64,000 nt of DNA from an uncultured beta proteobacterium (lineage in GTDB: Bacteria; Pseudomonadota; Gammaproteobacteria; Burkholderiales; Burkholderiaceae_C): assembly GCA_903876735.1 (NCBI GenBank), contig CAIRAW010000059.1, positions 18,767 to 82,766 on the forward strand, in the 5' to 3' direction. Below, piece by piece: positions 22,942-31,174 of this stretch. Both the position numbers and the translations under genes were made by a program. The notes under the pieces were generated by a model. The model made no database searches. It had not been told where the DNA came from and worked only from the letters and a program-made list of their open reading frames with translations. Within the stretch, counting starts at the first letter, position 1; every line of letters starts with the position of its first letter.

Positions 22942-23057
22942 GGATGAATTTTTCTACTGTGCCGGATGAGAATTGATCGTTTGCTGCGATGCAGCATCTC
23001 CATTATCGTTGCGCTGTGCTTTCAAAAGAAGCCCATTCAAAAGAAAGATCCGAACCC

Positions 23058-23231
23058 ATGGAACCCAATTATCTTGATATCGAAGGCCTTGTTCAACAGG
23101 CGCGCCAGCAGCGCAGCCAGGACTTGGGATTGATGATCTGCGCCGGCTGGAACTGGTGCATCAGGCAGCTGCGCGCCAGTCGCGACGCCAACCGTCCGCT
23201 GACGGCAACCTGGCGTGTCCTGCCACCCTGA
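23058..23231 (+). CDS. 57-residue unknown protein
   Basis: Starts at the ATG at 23058 (MEPNYLDIEGLVQQARQQRS) and ends at 23231. It is short, with an amphipathic helix carrying RSQDLGLMICAGWNWCIRQL, then a basic tail. The layout of RS-x-x-LG-x-x-x-AGW-x-x-x-x-R resembles a group of tiny proteobacterial proteins of unknown role that sit beside stress genes, but I cannot name a family with certainty. The ribosome binding site (AAAGAAAGATC) is weak. It is divergent from the GcvA-like LysR gene and 32 bases upstream of another small gene. Confidence 0.5.
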   Translation: MEPNYLDIEGLVQQARQQRSQDLGLMICAGWNWCIRQLRASRDANRPLTATWRVLPP

Positions 23232-23263
23232 TCATCGTGCCCTCTTCATTTCAAGGAATTCTC

Positions 23264-23455
23264 ATGAAAAACTTCTTCAGCCTTATCAACCTGATCGTCG
23301 GCGTCCTCTCGCTGCTGGTGGGCGGCACCATCCTGCGCGGCTTCTCCCAGAACTTCGCCTATGCCGGCGCTGGTTTCCTGGCCGTTGTCATTGCCGTGGT
23401 TTGCCTCTGGCTGGCCAAGGAATCTGCTTTGCACCGGCCAAAACCCCTGGTCTGA
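23264..23455 (+). CDS. 63-residue two-helix membrane protein
   Basis: The ATG at 23264 follows AAGGAATTCTC, a good ribosome binding site; the frame upstream is open by chance. The product is MKNFFSLINLIVGVLSLLVG, then a second hydrophobic stretch (AGAGFLAVVIAVVCLWLA) and a short charged tail. It has no recognisable domain. It probably forms a two-helix hairpin in the inner membrane. It lies 32 bases after the 57-residue gene and 171 bases before ald. Confidence 0.6.
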   Translation: MKNFFSLINLIVGVLSLLVGGTILRGFSQNFAYAGAGFLAVVIAVVCLWLAKESALHRPKPLV

Positions 23456-23626
23456 AGCTTTGCGCAGGGCCCGTACCGGGCCTCAGAGCCACAAGCCCGG
23501 TTGAGCAATGCCAGAGTCTTTTTCCATTAGTCATGCGAATGAAGCGACTGATATATTAATTATTGTTCTCAAATAGCGGGGCTTGCACCACACTGCAGGC
23601 TTTTACCGCTATCTCAGGAGAACAGC
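23456..23626 (+). promoter_or_regulatory. Leader region of alanine dehydrogenase, AT-rich promoter patch
   Basis: 171 bases without a gene. A GGCCCG-TAC-CGGGCC hairpin sits at the left end (about 23467-23481), without a U-tract, so its role in ending the preceding transcript is unclear. At 23549-23575 the sequence becomes very AT-rich (GACTGATATATTAATTATTG), unlike its surroundings, which is where a promoter or Lrp-type binding site would be expected before an ald gene. The ald ribosome binding site AGGAG follows at the right end. No operator can be defined with confidence. Confidence 0.35.
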
Positions 23627-24742
23627 ATGCTGATCGGATGCCCCAAGGAAATCAAGAACCACGAATACCGCGTCGGCCTGACACCCGCCAGCGTACGTGA
23701 ACTGACCGCGCACGGCCACCAGGTTCTGGTGCAAGCCGGTGCCGGTGCCGCCATCGGCCTGAGCGATGAGCAATACAAAGCCGCCGGCGCCACGCTGGTG
23801 GCCGAAGCCAAGGAAATATTTGCCAAGGCCGACATGGTCGTCAAGGTCAAGGAGCCACAGCCGCAGGAATGCGCCATGCTGCGCCCGGGCCAGATCCTGT
23901 ACACCTACCTGCACCTGGCGCCGGATCCTGAACAAACCGCAGCGCTGGTCAAATCAGGCGCGATCTGCATCGCGTATGAGACCATCACCGGCCCGGGCGG
24001 CGGTCTGCCGCTGCTGGCACCGATGAGCGAAGTGGCCGGCCGCATGGCGGTGCAAGCCGGCGCGGCGCACCTGGAAAAATCCAAAGGCGGCATGGGCATC
24101 CTGCTCGGCGGCGTGCCCGGCGTGCCGGCAGCCCACGTGGCGATCATCGGCGCTGGCGTTGTCGGCACCCACGCGCTGCAAATGGCGGTCGGCATGGGCG
24201 CGCGCGTCACGGTACTCGACAAGAGCGTGGACCGCCTGCGCCAACTCGACTTGGTCTTTGGCAACCGCATCAACACCGTCTATTCGAACGCGCAAAGCGT
24301 GGAAGATGCCGTGCTCGACGCCGACCTGGTGGTCGGTGGCGTCCTGGTTCCGGGCGCAGCAGCGCCCAAGCTGGTGACACGCAGCATGATCTCGCGCATG
24401 AAGAAAGGCGCGGTCGTGGTGGACGTCGCGATCGACCAGGGCGGCTGCTTCGAGACTTCGCACGCCACCACCCATGCCGAGCCAACCTATGTGGTGGACG
24501 GCGTGGTGCACTACTGCGTGGCCAACATGCCAGGCGCCGTGGCACGGACCTCGACCTTCGCCCTCAACAACGCCACCATTGGCCACGCCGTGGCGCTGGC
24601 CGACAAGGGCTGGAAGCAGGCGCTCAAGGACAATGCACACCTGAAAAACGGCCTCAATGTGGCCAACGGTCAGGTCACCTACGAAGCGGTGGCCCGCGAC
24701 CTGGGCTACAGCTACGTGAGCGCCGACAGTCTGCTGGGCTGA
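23627..24742 (+). CDS. ald: Alanine dehydrogenase
   Basis: 371 residues, the usual size. The substrate-binding Lys and His are in VVKVKEPQ and [10 protein letters not shown], and the NAD site is [12 protein letters not shown]. The enzyme catalyses L-alanine + NAD + water to pyruvate + ammonium + NADH, reversibly. AGGAG precedes the start by six bases. It stands alone as a transcript, between two small genes and a flavin reductase, but with the nearby omega-transaminase it could regenerate pyruvate and release the nitrogen of beta-alanine. A 20-base perfect palindrome follows the stop. Confidence 0.95.
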   Translation: MLIGCPKEIKNHEYRVGLTPASVRELTAHGHQVLVQAGAGAAIGLSDEQYKAAGATLVAEAKEIFAKADMVVKVKEPQPQECAMLRPGQILYTYLHLAPDPEQTAALVKSGAICIAYETITGPGGGLPLLAPMSEVAGRMAVQAGAAHLEKSKGGMGILLGGVPGVPAAHVAIIGAGVVGTHALQMAVGMGARVTVLDKSVDRLRQLDLVFGNRINTVYSNAQSVEDAVLDADLVVGGVLVPGAAAPKLVTRSMISRMKKGAVVVDVAIDQGGCFETSHATTHAEPTYVVDGVVHYCVANMPGAVARTSTFALNNATIGHAVALADKGWKQALKDNAHLKNGLNVANGQVTYEAVARDLGYSYVSADSLLG

Positions 24743-24759
24743 TCGATCCCCTGCACCAG

Positions 24760-24779
24760 GAGGCGCCAGCTGGCGCCTC
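24760..24779. repeat. 20-base perfect palindrome after ald
   Basis: GAGGCGCCAGCTGGCGCCTC reads the same on both strands and can form a 10-bp stem with almost no loop when single-stranded. It starts 18 bases after the ald stop and is not followed by a T-tract, so it is not a classical terminator, although a Rho-assisted end or a protein-binding site are possible. There is no second copy that I noticed in the window. Confidence 0.5.
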
Positions 24780-24840
24780 GGCCTGGGCGCTAGTACCCGT
24801 TACCGCCACGCCAGAAACGGAACTCGGGTAAATTGCGCCC

Positions 24841-25359
24841 ATGTCTTTGTCTGATCGGGCCATCAAAGCCCAAGCTCCCAATTTTTCGCAACCCGAATTC
24901 CGCCAGTCACTGGCCATGTTCGCCACTGGCGTGACGATTGTCACGGCGCGCGCCGCTGACGGCACGCTGGTTGGGTTGACCGCGAACTCGTTCAATTCGG
25001 TGTCGCTGGCGCCACCGCTGGTGCTCTGGAGCCTGGCCCGGGCGGCTGCTTCCTTGAGCGCTTTCAGCACGGGGTCGCATTACGCCATCAACATCCTGGC
25101 GGCTGACCAGAAGGAACTGGCCCTGCGTTTTGCCACCAAGGGAGTCGATCGTTTCGCCGATGTCCTTTTCGAGGAAGGCGCCGGTGGCGCACCCTTGCTG
25201 GCCGGGGCCGCGGCCAGTTTCGAGTGCTTCAACCGCAGCCGCTACTTCGAGGGCGACCATGTGATTTTTGTCGGTGAAGTCGAGCGCTGCTCGCACCGCG
25301 CCGGCGCCTCACCGCTGCTGTTTCACGGCGGCAAGTTCTACACCGAGCATCCCCTGTAG
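24841..25359 (+). CDS. Flavin reductase-like domain protein
   Basis: 172 residues. The core is the FMN-binding split-barrel of the flavin reductase-like family: MFATGVTIVTARAADGTLVGLTANSFNSVSLAPPLVLWSL and then HYAINILAADQ and the C-terminal GDHVIFVGEV and LLFHGGKFY. Such proteins reduce flavin with NAD(P)H for a two-component monooxygenase, but no oxygenase gene is adjacent, so the partner is unknown. The start is taken from the first ATG. A GC hairpin terminator lies right after the stop. Confidence 0.9.
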   Translation: MSLSDRAIKAQAPNFSQPEFRQSLAMFATGVTIVTARAADGTLVGLTANSFNSVSLAPPLVLWSLARAAASLSAFSTGSHYAINILAADQKELALRFATKGVDRFADVLFEEGAGGAPLLAGAAASFECFNRSRYFEGDHVIFVGEVERCSHRAGASPLLFHGGKFYTEHPL

Positions 25360-25363
25360 GTTG

Positions 25364-25386
25364 CCCGGCGCAGGAGCGCCGGGTTT
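25364..25386. terminator. Hairpin terminator shared by convergent genes
   Basis: CCCGGCGC-AGGA-GCGCCGGG, an 8-bp perfect stem with a four-base loop, followed by TTT. It lies between the flavin reductase gene and the converging phosphatase gene, whose TAA starts at its edge. The stem is strong; the T-tract is short, so termination efficiency is uncertain. Confidence 0.6.
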
Positions 25387-26254
25387 ACTGGCCCTGCCAG
25401 GCCGAGCGCGTGGCAGCCTTCTTCAGGATTTCGCGGTTGGCATCGCTGGGCGGCGGCTCGGACTCGCCAAAAATGGCGGCAAGCCAGTGGCCGTCGGTCG
25501 GATTGGGAAACAGCACGTATTCGCGGCCGTACTTCTCACGGTCCGCTTCCATCGCCGCAAAACGCTTGTCAACATCGCCCTTGATGTAGTACTTGCGCCG
25601 GAAGTCATTCAGGTTGTCACCCAGAAACACCGCAACCTGGTGCGTCTGCATGACTTCGTCCTGGCGCTTTTCCTTGTTCGACGTATCAATCAGAACCGTC
25701 AGATGCTGTTCGTCCGCATTCGGATAGCCGAGCAGGCGCAAGTGCCCCATGGCGTATTCATAGGTCTTGGGGCCCTGATCCCGGCTGGTGACATAAAACA
25801 CTTCCACGCCATTGTCAGAACAGAACTTCAGGAACTCGGTCGCACCCGGCGCGGCGGTAACCTTGTTCTCGGGAATCCAGCGGTCCCAGATCGGGTCGTC
25901 AAAAAAGTCCTTGTTCTGATTGATCAGGTTGCCCCAGTAATTGACTGTGTGCAGGATGGTGTCGTCCATGTCCGTCACCACGGCCAGCGGTTTGTCACCG
26001 CTCTTGCGCTTGGCCAGCGCCGCCTGCACATGCATGCGTGCCACATTGAAACCCTGGTAGTAAAGCGCCCGGTACTCGGCGGCAGTCTGCTTCCAGGCCA
26101 CGGCATAGAGCAGGGCGTTGTTGACGCCACTGCCGCTCGGGCCGGTGGTGTTGGGGGCCGGGGCCGGCGTCTGCGCGCCAGCGCCCAGCGCCAGCAGGCC
26201 TGACAGCAGCCCGGTTGCCAACTGATGGCAGATTCGTGTTGTGGTTAAACGCAT
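25385..26254 (-). CDS. 5'-nucleotidase, e(P4)-type class C acid phosphatase, exported
   Basis: About 289 residues from the ATG at 26254 (GAAGGA precedes it; a TTG at 26272 is less likely). HAD-superfamily catalytic DxD is in AVVTDMDDTILHT, with the typical partner sequences FYVTSRDQGPKTYEYA and FLGDNLNDF. e(P4) proteins are usually lipoproteins; here the signal peptide ends AGAQ with no lipobox Cys, so a soluble periplasmic enzyme is more likely. In Haemophilus the family removes phosphate from NMN and other mononucleotides for uptake. Downstream of a shared hairpin; divergent from an exporter gene. Confidence 0.88.
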   Translation of the reverse strand: MRLTTTRICHQLATGLLSGLLALGAGAQTPAPAPNTTGPSGSGVNNALLYAVAWKQTAAEYRALYYQGFNVARMHVQAALAKRKSGDKPLAVVTDMDDTILHTVNYWGNLINQNKDFFDDPIWDRWIPENKVTAAPGATEFLKFCSDNGVEVFYVTSRDQGPKTYEYAMGHLRLLGYPNADEQHLTVLIDTSNKEKRQDEVMQTHQVAVFLGDNLNDFRRKYYIKGDVDKRFAAMEADREKYGREYVLFPNPTDGHWLAAIFGESEPPPSDANREILKKAATRSAWQGQ

Positions 26255-26322
26255 AAGTCCTTCGGAAAACAAAAGGTTAAGGAGGCACGATCTTACACAT
26301 CGAACTGCTAAAGTGCTTGCTG

Positions 26323-27222
26323 ATGAGCAACCGTAAAGACCACCTGGACAGCCTCGCAGTCAGCCTGCTGCTGCTGTGCTGCCTGTTCTGGGGTTTTCAG
26401 CAGGTGCTGGTGAAAGCCACCATCCCCGATCTGCCACCGGTCTTTCAGGCCTGCCTGCGTTTCATCGGCGCCACGGTTCTGCTCTGGCTCTGGTGCCTGT
26501 GGCGCGGCGTGCGCCTGTTTGAGCGCGATGGCGCACTCTGGCCCGGCCTGCTGGCGGGCTGCCTGTTCGCGCTTGAATTTGCCTGCCTGTATGCGGGACT
26601 GCAATTCTCGGCCGCCTCGCGCCTGACCGTGTTCCTCTACACGGCACCGTTCTGGGTGGCGATCTTGCTGCCTTTTTTCGTGCCTTCGGAGAAACTGCGT
26701 CCGCTGCAATGGCTGGGTCTGGGGCTGGCTTTTGCCGCCGTCGGCTTGGCGCTGCGCGACGCCTGGGGCGCAGCCAGTCCGGCCGATCAGTGGCGCGGCG
26801 ACCTGCTGGCGCTGGTCGCCGGGGGCTTCTGGGGCCTGACCACGGTCGTCATGCGCAGCACGCGCTTGACCCGGGTTTCGCCCGAAAAACTGCTTTTCTT
26901 TCAGGTCAGCGTCAGCGCGCTTGTGCTGCCCTTCCTGTCACTGCTGCTGGGGGAGCAATGGGTCTGGACCTTCAGCGCCTTTGCCGGTATGTCTCTGGTG
27001 CTACAAACCGTGGTCGGCGCTTTCGCCAGCTACCTGGCCTGGATGTGGATGCTGGGGCGCTATCCGGCGACCAGGATTTCAGCCTTCGTTTTCCTGACGC
27101 CGGTCTTTGCCCTGCTCTTTGGCTCACTCTGGCTGCATGAGCCGGTGACGCTTGATCTGATCCTCTCGCTGGCCATGGTGGCCACCGGCATCATGCTGGT
27201 CAACCGCAAACCCGCGCAGTAG
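26323..27222 (+). CDS. EamA-family (DMT) transporter
   Basis: About 299 residues from the ATG at 26323. Ten hydrophobic segments arranged as two EamA repeats can be traced (LLLLCCLFWGFQQVLV at the start, LSLAMVATGIMLV near the end). The family exports metabolites such as amino acids or cofactors; the substrate is not predictable. It stands alone between two genes on the other strand. A GC-rich hairpin (CCCGCGC / GCGCGGG) spans the stop codon, without a T-tract. Confidence 0.85.
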   Translation: MSNRKDHLDSLAVSLLLLCCLFWGFQQVLVKATIPDLPPVFQACLRFIGATVLLWLWCLWRGVRLFERDGALWPGLLAGCLFALEFACLYAGLQFSAASRLTVFLYTAPFWVAILLPFFVPSEKLRPLQWLGLGLAFAAVGLALRDAWGAASPADQWRGDLLALVAGGFWGLTTVVMRSTRLTRVSPEKLLFFQVSVSALVLPFLSLLLGEQWVWTFSAFAGMSLVLQTVVGAFASYLAWMWMLGRYPATRISAFVFLTPVFALLFGSLWLHEPVTLDLILSLAMVATGIMLVNRKPAQ

Positions 27223-27231
27223 GCGCGGGCC

Positions 27232-28482
27232 TTACAGCACCGCGTCCCGCCGCAAAGCCGCAATCGCGGCCGCGTCCAGCCCCAGTTCCGCCAGCACTTC
27301 GTCGGTATGCTCGCCCAGCGCCGGTGGCGCGCGGCGCAGCACCGGTGGTGTGGCCAGCAGGCGCAGCGGACTGGCGACCGTCGCAATCGATTCAACCGCC
27401 GTCTGCGCGGTCGTCTCTGGCGCCACCGCCTGCTTCACCACCAGACCGCGCGCCGCCACCTGGGCGTCGGCAAAAGCCTGGCCCATGTCGTTGATCGGAC
27501 CGCAGGGAACGGCCTTGTCTTCGAGCAGGGTTATCCACTGCGCTGTGCTGCGCGTGCGCGTCACAGCCTGCATGGCGGGGATCAGTTGTTCGCGGTGCTT
27601 CACGCGCAGCGTGTTGCTGGCATAACGCGGATCAACCGCCCACTCGGGATGTCCCGCCGCTTCGCAAAAACGGGCGAACTGGCCGTCGTTGCCAATGGCC
27701 AGCAGCATGGAGCCGTCCTGCGTCGCGAAGTCCTGATAGGGCGCCAGACTCGGGTGGCTGTTGCCCAGGCGCTGCGGCACCTGCCCGCTGTTGAGGAAAC
27801 CCGCCGCCTGATTGGCCAGGATCGCCATGCCGACATCCAGCAAAGCCATGTCGATGTGCTGGCCGACACCGCTGCGGTGCCGGACCTCAAGCGCCGCCAG
27901 GATCGCGCTGCAGGCGTAGACCCCGGTGAACAAATCGATCAGCGCCACGCCAACCCGTTGCGGCCCGCCGCCGGGTACGCTGTCGGGGCGGCCCGTGATG
28001 CTCATCATGCCGGTCATGGCCTGGATCATCAGGTCGTAGCCGGCGCGCTCGGCGTAGGGTCCGTCCTGGCCGAAACCGGTTACCGAGCAATAGATCAGTC
28101 GCGGGTTGATGGCTTTGAGGCTCTCGTAGTCCAACCCGTAATGCGCCAGACCACCAACCTTGAAGTTCTCAACCAGGATGTCGCTTTGCGCTGCCATCTG
28201 GCGGATCAGCGCCTGACCCTGCGCGTTGGCCATGTCGATGGTGACGGAGCGCTTGTTGCGGTTGCAGGCGGTGAAATAGCTGGCCTCGTCGGTGTCCTTG
28301 CCCGCACCATCCTTGAGGAAGGGCGGGCCCCAGTGGCGCGTGTCGTCGCCAGCGCCGGGGCGCTCGACCTTGACCACGTCAGCGCCCAGGTCGGCCAGCA
28401 TCTGGGTACACCAGGGGCCAGCCAGTACGCGCGACAGGTCCAGTACTTTGATGTGCCCCAGCGCGGCAGGTTTTTCGTTCAT
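27232..28482 (-). CDS. CaiB/BaiF-family CoA transferase, probable glutarate CoA-transferase
   Basis: 417 residues from the ATG at 28482. The family signature is at the N-terminus (VLDLSRVLAGPWCTQMLADLGADVVKVERPGAGD), with the catalytic Asp in the DLMIQAMTGMMSITG region. Members move CoA from succinyl-CoA or another donor to an acid. Immediately upstream on the same strand is gcdH, and a LysR gene is divergent from that: this is the gcdH/gcdG/gcdR arrangement known for glutarate use in pseudomonads, so succinyl-CoA:glutarate CoA transfer is the best guess. A 206-base gap separates it from gcdH. Confidence 0.85.
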   Translation of the reverse strand: MNEKPAALGHIKVLDLSRVLAGPWCTQMLADLGADVVKVERPGAGDDTRHWGPPFLKDGAGKDTDEASYFTACNRNKRSVTIDMANAQGQALIRQMAAQSDILVENFKVGGLAHYGLDYESLKAINPRLIYCSVTGFGQDGPYAERAGYDLMIQAMTGMMSITGRPDSVPGGGPQRVGVALIDLFTGVYACSAILAALEVRHRSGVGQHIDMALLDVGMAILANQAAGFLNSGQVPQRLGNSHPSLAPYQDFATQDGSMLLAIGNDGQFARFCEAAGHPEWAVDPRYASNTLRVKHREQLIPAMQAVTRTRSTAQWITLLEDKAVPCGPINDMGQAFADAQVAARGLVVKQAVAPETTAQTAVESIATVASPLRLLATPPVLRRAPPALGEHTDEVLAELGLDAAAIAALRRDAVL

Positions 28483-28688
28483 GGGTTTGGCTCTCAATTC
28501 GTATCAATACATCTTGCGCATTGTGTGCCTGCCATGGGGGCTTAGGGCGGGGCCCTCATGCTGGCATACCCAAACATCCGCCGCAGCGACCGGGGGAATG
28601 GGGCCCGCCGATTTGTGCGCATTTGGCAGTATGAGGCGGGACCTATTGCCCCGGTCACTGCCACCAAAACAATCAAGCAACCAATCTT

Positions 28689-29885
28689 TCAGTTACCGAA
28701 CGCCGCAATCCCGGTCTGGGCGCGACCCAGAATCAGGGCGTGGATGTCGTGCGTGCCTTCGTAGGTGTTGACCACTTCGAGGTTCACCAGATGGCGGGCG
28801 ACGCCGAACTCGTCGGAGATGCCGTTGCCGCCCATCATGTCGCGCGCCAGGCGCGCTACATCGAGCGCCTTGCCGCAGGAATTGCGCTTGAGGATGGAAG
28901 TGATCTCGACCGAAGCCGTGCCTTCGTCCTTCATGCGCCCCAGGCGCAGGCAACCTTGCAGGCCGAGCGCGATTTCGGTTTGCATGTCAGCAAGCTTTTT
29001 CTGGATCAACTGGTTGGCGGCGAGCGGACGGCCAAACTGCTTGCGGTCCAGCACGTACTGACGCGCACGGTACCAGCAGTCTTCGGCCGCGCCCAGAGCG
29101 CCCCAGGCAATGCCATAGCGCGCAGAATTCAAACAGGTGAACGGGCCTTTCAAGCCCTGCACTTCGGGGAAAGCGTTTTCTTCCGGACAAAACACACCGT
29201 CCATCACGATTTCGCCGGTAATGGAGGCGCGCAAGCCGACCTTACCGTGAATGGCGGGGGCGCTCAAGCCCTTGTCGCCCTTGTTGAGGACAAAGCCGCG
29301 GATCGGGCCGACCTGGCCGCTTTCGCTCACCTCCTTGGCCCAGACCACGAAGACGTCAGCGATCGGGCTGTTGGAGATCCACATCTTGCTGCCGCTGAGC
29401 TTGTAACCACCGGCCACCTTGTGCGCGCGGCTGGCCATGGAGCCGGGGTCGGAACCATGATCGGGCTCGGTCAGGCCAAAGCAGCCAATCCATTCCCCGG
29501 TTGCCAACTTGGGCAGGTATTTCTGTTTTTGCGCTTCGGTGCCGAATTCAAAAATCGGCACCATGACGAGCGAACTTTGCACGCTCATCATCGAGCGGTA
29601 GCCAGAGTCCACGCGCTCGACTTCGCGCGCAATCAGCCCGTAGGCCACGTAGTTGAGACCGGGGCCGCCATAGGCTTCGGGAATGGTGGGCCCGAGCAGG
29701 CCGAGTTCACCCATTTCACGGAAGATGGCCGCATCAGTACGCTCAGCACGAAAAGCTTCAATCACGCGCGGCTGCAGTTTGTCCTGGCAATAGGCCGTGG
29801 CGGCGGCACGCACCATGCGCTCTTCGTCCGTGAGTTGCTGTTCGAGCAGGAAAGGGTCTTGCCAGTTGAATGCTGCGTGGGCCAT
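28689..29885 (-). CDS. gcdH: Glutaryl-CoA dehydrogenase
   Basis: 398 residues. Acyl-CoA dehydrogenase fold with [15 protein letters not shown], a substrate/FAD contact characteristic of the decarboxylating GcdH branch, plus [14 protein letters not shown] and the [14 protein letters not shown] ending (the catalytic base Glu is in YEGTHDI). It oxidises and decarboxylates glutaryl-CoA to crotonyl-CoA in lysine and glutarate breakdown. CGGAGACTTCTC precedes the ATG. Paired with the CoA transferase downstream and a divergent LysR gene. Confidence 0.94.
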   Translation of the reverse strand: MAHAAFNWQDPFLLEQQLTDEERMVRAAATAYCQDKLQPRVIEAFRAERTDAAIFREMGELGLLGPTIPEAYGGPGLNYVAYGLIAREVERVDSGYRSMMSVQSSLVMVPIFEFGTEAQKQKYLPKLATGEWIGCFGLTEPDHGSDPGSMASRAHKVAGGYKLSGSKMWISNSPIADVFVVWAKEVSESGQVGPIRGFVLNKGDKGLSAPAIHGKVGLRASITGEIVMDGVFCPEENAFPEVQGLKGPFTCLNSARYGIAWGALGAAEDCWYRARQYVLDRKQFGRPLAANQLIQKKLADMQTEIALGLQGCLRLGRMKDEGTASVEITSILKRNSCGKALDVARLARDMMGGNGISDEFGVARHLVNLEVVNTYEGTHDIHALILGRAQTGIAAFGN

Positions 29886-29956
29886 GAGAAGTCTCCGAAA
29901 AAATGGTAAGGGCTAACCCGTGCGGGATTGGCGACAGGTGTTGCATGGTAGCGGAG

Positions 29957-29970
29957 CAGGCGATCGCCTG
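29957..29970. promoter_or_regulatory. Palindrome in gcdH/LysR intergenic region, possible operator
   Basis: The 261 bases between gcdH and the divergent LysR gene contain a 14-bp perfect palindrome, CAGGCGATCGCCTG, about 70 bases upstream of gcdH. Just beyond it the DNA turns AT-rich (TTATTTTCACC, TTTTTTGTAATATATTAAC at about 29980-30020), where both promoters probably lie. No classical T-N11-A dyad stands out. The operator call is a guess from position. Confidence 0.3.
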
Positions 29971-30146
29971 GCAAACGACTTATTTTCACCTAGTTATGCT
30001 TTTTTGTAATATATTAACTCTCATGATTTTCGATTGCGCTTGCCGCTCCACTTCCGAAATTTCCTCATTTTCATTGATAATTTATTGACTGTTAGACCGA
30101 AGCTCCGTCTCAATCCTCCCCCCAATTCATGTAAAAAACGCACATC

Positions 30147-31052
30147 ATGCGAAGAAAAATTCCATCCCTGCAGGCCCTGGCCTGCTTCGAGGCGGCAGCC
30201 CGCCATGAGAGCTACACGCGCGCCGCGCAGGAACTGGCGCTGACGCAGGGCGCGGTCTCGCGACAAATCACTGCGCTCGAAGAGTTTGTCGGCCTCGCCC
30301 TGTTTCGCCGCACCCGTCACGGCGTGGCCTTGACCGAGCGCGGTGCCGAATACGCGGCGCAGGTGGCACCACGTCTGCAGGGGCTGGAGCAGGACACGCT
30401 GGAAGTGATGGCCAGCCAGAACAGCGGCGGCAGCGTCCATCTGGCTGCGGTTCCCACGTTTGCCACACGCTGGCTGATACCACGTCTGTCGCAACTCAAG
30501 ACGCAGCACCCGGACATCACGGTCCACATCGAAACGCGCACCCGACCCTTCATGTTTGCCGACACCGTGTTTGACGCCGCCCTCTACGCCGGCACACCCG
30601 AGCAGATGAGCCAATGGGCCGGCACGCGATGCCTGCGGTTGATGTCGGAGGACATGGTGCCCGTGTGCAGCGCTGAACTCCTGGGTTCTCGCACGAATCT
30701 GGCGCCGGCAGACCTCGCGCAATTTCCGCTGTTGCAGCAAAGCACACGCCCGGACGGCTGGCGGCAATGGTTTGCCGCAGCCGGCGTCACGGCCCCACTG
30801 GCCCGGTCCGGTCCGCGCTATGAACTGTTTTCCATGACTGCGGCAGCAGCCGCACAAGGTCTCGGCTTGGCGTTGGTGCCCCGACTGCTGATTGAGACCG
30901 AATTGGAGTGCGGCGAACTGGTGCTGGCCTGCGAACAGGTGCTGCCAAACGAGCGGGCCTACTACCTGGTCACGCCGGAACGGGTCGATGAGCGCCCGGT
31001 CATGGCCAGCTTTTTGGTCTGGCTGTTACAAGCGGCGACGTTCAAGGCGTAG
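30147..31052 (+). CDS. LysR-type regulator of the glutaryl-CoA genes (GcvA-like)
   Basis: 301 residues. It begins MRRKIPSLQALACFEAAARHESYTRAAQELALT with the HTH TQGAVSRQITALEEFVGLALFRR, again the GcvA subgroup, followed by a substrate-binding-like domain. It is transcribed divergently from gcdH; the 261-base gap holds both promoters. This matches the position of GcdR in Pseudomonas, which activates glutarate genes in response to glutarate, so the same role is inferred. The C-terminus is compact and complete. Confidence 0.9.
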   Translation: MRRKIPSLQALACFEAAARHESYTRAAQELALTQGAVSRQITALEEFVGLALFRRTRHGVALTERGAEYAAQVAPRLQGLEQDTLEVMASQNSGGSVHLAAVPTFATRWLIPRLSQLKTQHPDITVHIETRTRPFMFADTVFDAALYAGTPEQMSQWAGTRCLRLMSEDMVPVCSAELLGSRTNLAPADLAQFPLLQQSTRPDGWRQWFAAAGVTAPLARSGPRYELFSMTAAAAAQGLGLALVPRLLIETELECGELVLACEQVLPNERAYYLVTPERVDERPVMASFLVWLLQAATFKA

Positions 31053-31104
31053 CCCCGTCTCAGCACAAGCGGTGTTGGGGTCGAGACACCTGGGTGACAG
31101 GGTC

Positions 31105-31110
31105 TACAAT
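31105..31110 (+). promoter_or_regulatory. Possible -10 element upstream of malic enzyme
   Basis: TACAAT matches the sigma-70 -10 consensus at five of six positions, about 65 bases before the maeB ATG. The expected -35 position (around 31082-31087) has no good match, so this promoter is tentative. The surrounding spacer has no other feature. Confidence 0.25.
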
Positions 31111-31174
31111 TCCCCACCCCCTTGAAGCCGGCAGGCCGACCCCGGTCACACCGAAGACAGCTGGAGACAAAAAC

